From: DATAWK01 sp036267255
Lineage (GTDB): Bacteria > Acidobacteriota > Terriglobia > Terriglobales > Acidobacteriaceae
Direction: 5' to 3'
Assembly (NCBI GenBank): GCA_036267255.1
Contig: DATAWK010000038.1
Span: 50,515-114,514, forward strand
Length of the DNA stretch: 64,000 nucleotides
Positions 63,486 through 64,000 of this stretch are shown here, one piece after another (within the stretch, counting starts at the first letter, position 1; every line of letters begins with the position of its first letter). Position numbers and translations under genes: made by a program. Under the pieces are notes generated by a model that saw only the letters and a program-made list of their open reading frames with translations, was not told the origin of the DNA and did no database searches.

Positions 63486-63584
63486 TCAGTCAAGCCCTCC
63501 GGGCCAGGACGCGCGTACGAGCGCTACAGCTACAATTCCCAGCCGAAGTCGCAAAACGATTTCACTCTTCACGCTCTTTAGCAT
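63486..63584 (-). CDS. Putative ilv leader peptide (attenuation)
   Basis: 32 codons, ATG 63584 to TGA 63486. Residues 9-23 read IVLRLRLGIVAVALV: ten of fifteen are Ile, Val or Leu, the amino acids made through the downstream operon. The frame ends 32 bp before a strong intrinsic terminator that precedes ilvB. This is the layout of IvbL/IlvL-type attenuation. The ribosome-binding site is weak (CTAAGCTGGT). An alternative GTG five codons in is possible. No sequence homology to known leaders is claimed. Confidence 0.7.
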   Translation of the reverse strand: MLKSVKSEIVLRLRLGIVAVALVRASWPGGLD

Positions 63585-63629
63585 ACCAGCTTAGCAGTGC
63601 CTTTCGCGCAGAACCTTCCGTCTGGCTTA

Positions 63630-63658
63630 ACGGTACCGCTTGAATTATATAGTGTCAA
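63630..63658 (-). promoter_or_regulatory. Possible sigma70-type promoter of the ilv leader
   Basis: TTGACA (63658-63653) with a 17-bp spacer to TACCGT (63635-63630) on the - strand. A TATAAT is also present but too close to that -35. CTTGA-N11-TCAAG (63639-63659) makes the region symmetric, so it might also serve the + strand gene or bind a regulator. Confidence 0.4.
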
Positions 63659-63813
63659 GCAACTCTTATTGGGCGTGTCTCCTCCTCTTGAAGTGGCCCA
63701 GATCGCTCCAAAACAGACATTTTTTGGCGGGTTGTCATTGTCACATCCGGTGAGCACCTTAGGACTAACGTTCTATATCCCCGTCCGACTCTGTAGCCTA
63801 CCCTACTGGAGAA

Positions 63814-64000
63814 ATGGCTCAGACCTGCAGTCCCGAGGCTCCGACAGCCGCCACACAGCGGGCCAAAGAGCGTTCGGCTGATCCGCAACACGACGCCCGG
63901 CGCAGGAAGCGGCTTAAAATTGCGCTTCCGGTGCACGTGCGCCCCTTCGACGCGCGTTATGCGGAAATCGAAGACGTAGGCGAGGTGATCGACTTCACGC
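63814..64000 (+). CDS. PilZ domain protein, N-terminal part (3' end outside window)
   Basis: 62 codons from ATG 63814 to the window end without a stop. After a polar, Ala/Arg-rich leader the sequence RRRKRLKIALPVHVRPFDARYAE is the RxxxR beginning of a PilZ domain; the D/NxSxxG part would follow outside the window. It probably binds c-di-GMP. It is transcribed divergently from the ilv leader. Confidence 0.7.
   Translation, partial: MAQTCSPEAPTAATQRAKERSADPQHDARRRKRLKIALPVHVRPFDARYAEIEDVGEVIDFT

Overview
The window looks like chromosomal DNA of an acidobacterium, probably of the Terriglobales/Acidobacteriaceae type. This is an inference from protein style, not from a marker gene: an MqnA protein (futalosine menaquinone route), PilZ and DUF families typical of the group, BIG2 and chitobiase-like exported proteins, a small secreted CGAMH-type protein, a short SRP RNA, and a widespread 'HSERSEES' type repeat. 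No plasmid, phage, IS element, CRISPR array, tRNA or 16S/23S rRNA was seen.

Layout. 1-18 kb is mostly housekeeping: the tail of an M1 aminopeptidase, ftsY-ribD-ribE, an HD-GYP protein, an AraC/SRPBCC pair, plsY-gpsA, cinA, an NHL-repeat protein, yacG-pgpA, rimO, a GNAT enzyme, the 4.5S-like SRP RNA, fabH and two tandem GT-C type membrane proteins. 18-37.6 kb is a complete Tad/Flp pilus locus: two flp pilins, cpaC, cpaB, cpaA/tadV, cpaE/tadZ, cpaF/tadA, tadB, tadC, two TadE-like and one TadG-like protein. It also carries two DUF192 proteins, a BIG2 lipoprotein, a TonB-like protein, a PilZ protein with a pilin-like tail and a 31-residue membrane peptide missed by length filters. A sigma54-type enhancer-binding protein is encoded at its edge. 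37.5-47.5 kb holds surface and sugar genes (membrane protein, metallophosphoesterase overlapping a GT2 glycosyltransferase, a Tat-exported GFOR-like oxidoreductase), mqnA and small DUF genes, plus an ArsR/SRPBCC pair. 47.8-64 kb holds dprA, topA, small proteins, two amino-acid permeases with an FAD oxidoreductase, a cNMP-domain histidine kinase, the ilvB-ilvN-ilvC operon, and the start of a PilZ gene.

Main discovery. The Tad locus appears to be a sigma54 regulon with fixed promoter geometry. Five promoters fit TGG-N8-TTGC (upstream of both flp genes, cpaB, cpaA and the TonB-like gene). Three of them (flp1, cpaB, cpaA) have an 18-bp site GTGTGAACGNNTGTWTAC lying 74-75 bp upstream of the -12 GC, and three (flp1, flp2, cpaB) have a perfect IHF consensus starting exactly 41 bp upstream of it. 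The neighbouring enhancer-binding protein (36154-37563) is the obvious candidate activator. Second, ilvBNC is preceded by a 32-codon leader peptide crowded with Ile/Val/Leu codons and by an intrinsic terminator, the layout of transcription attenuation. Third, one PilZ protein in the Tad locus ends in a G/HAVMEY prepilin-like segment, which would join a c-di-GMP sensor to a pseudopilin.

All assignments come from reading the sequence; no database search was run. Start codons were chosen from ribosome-binding sites and neighbour spacing where possible.
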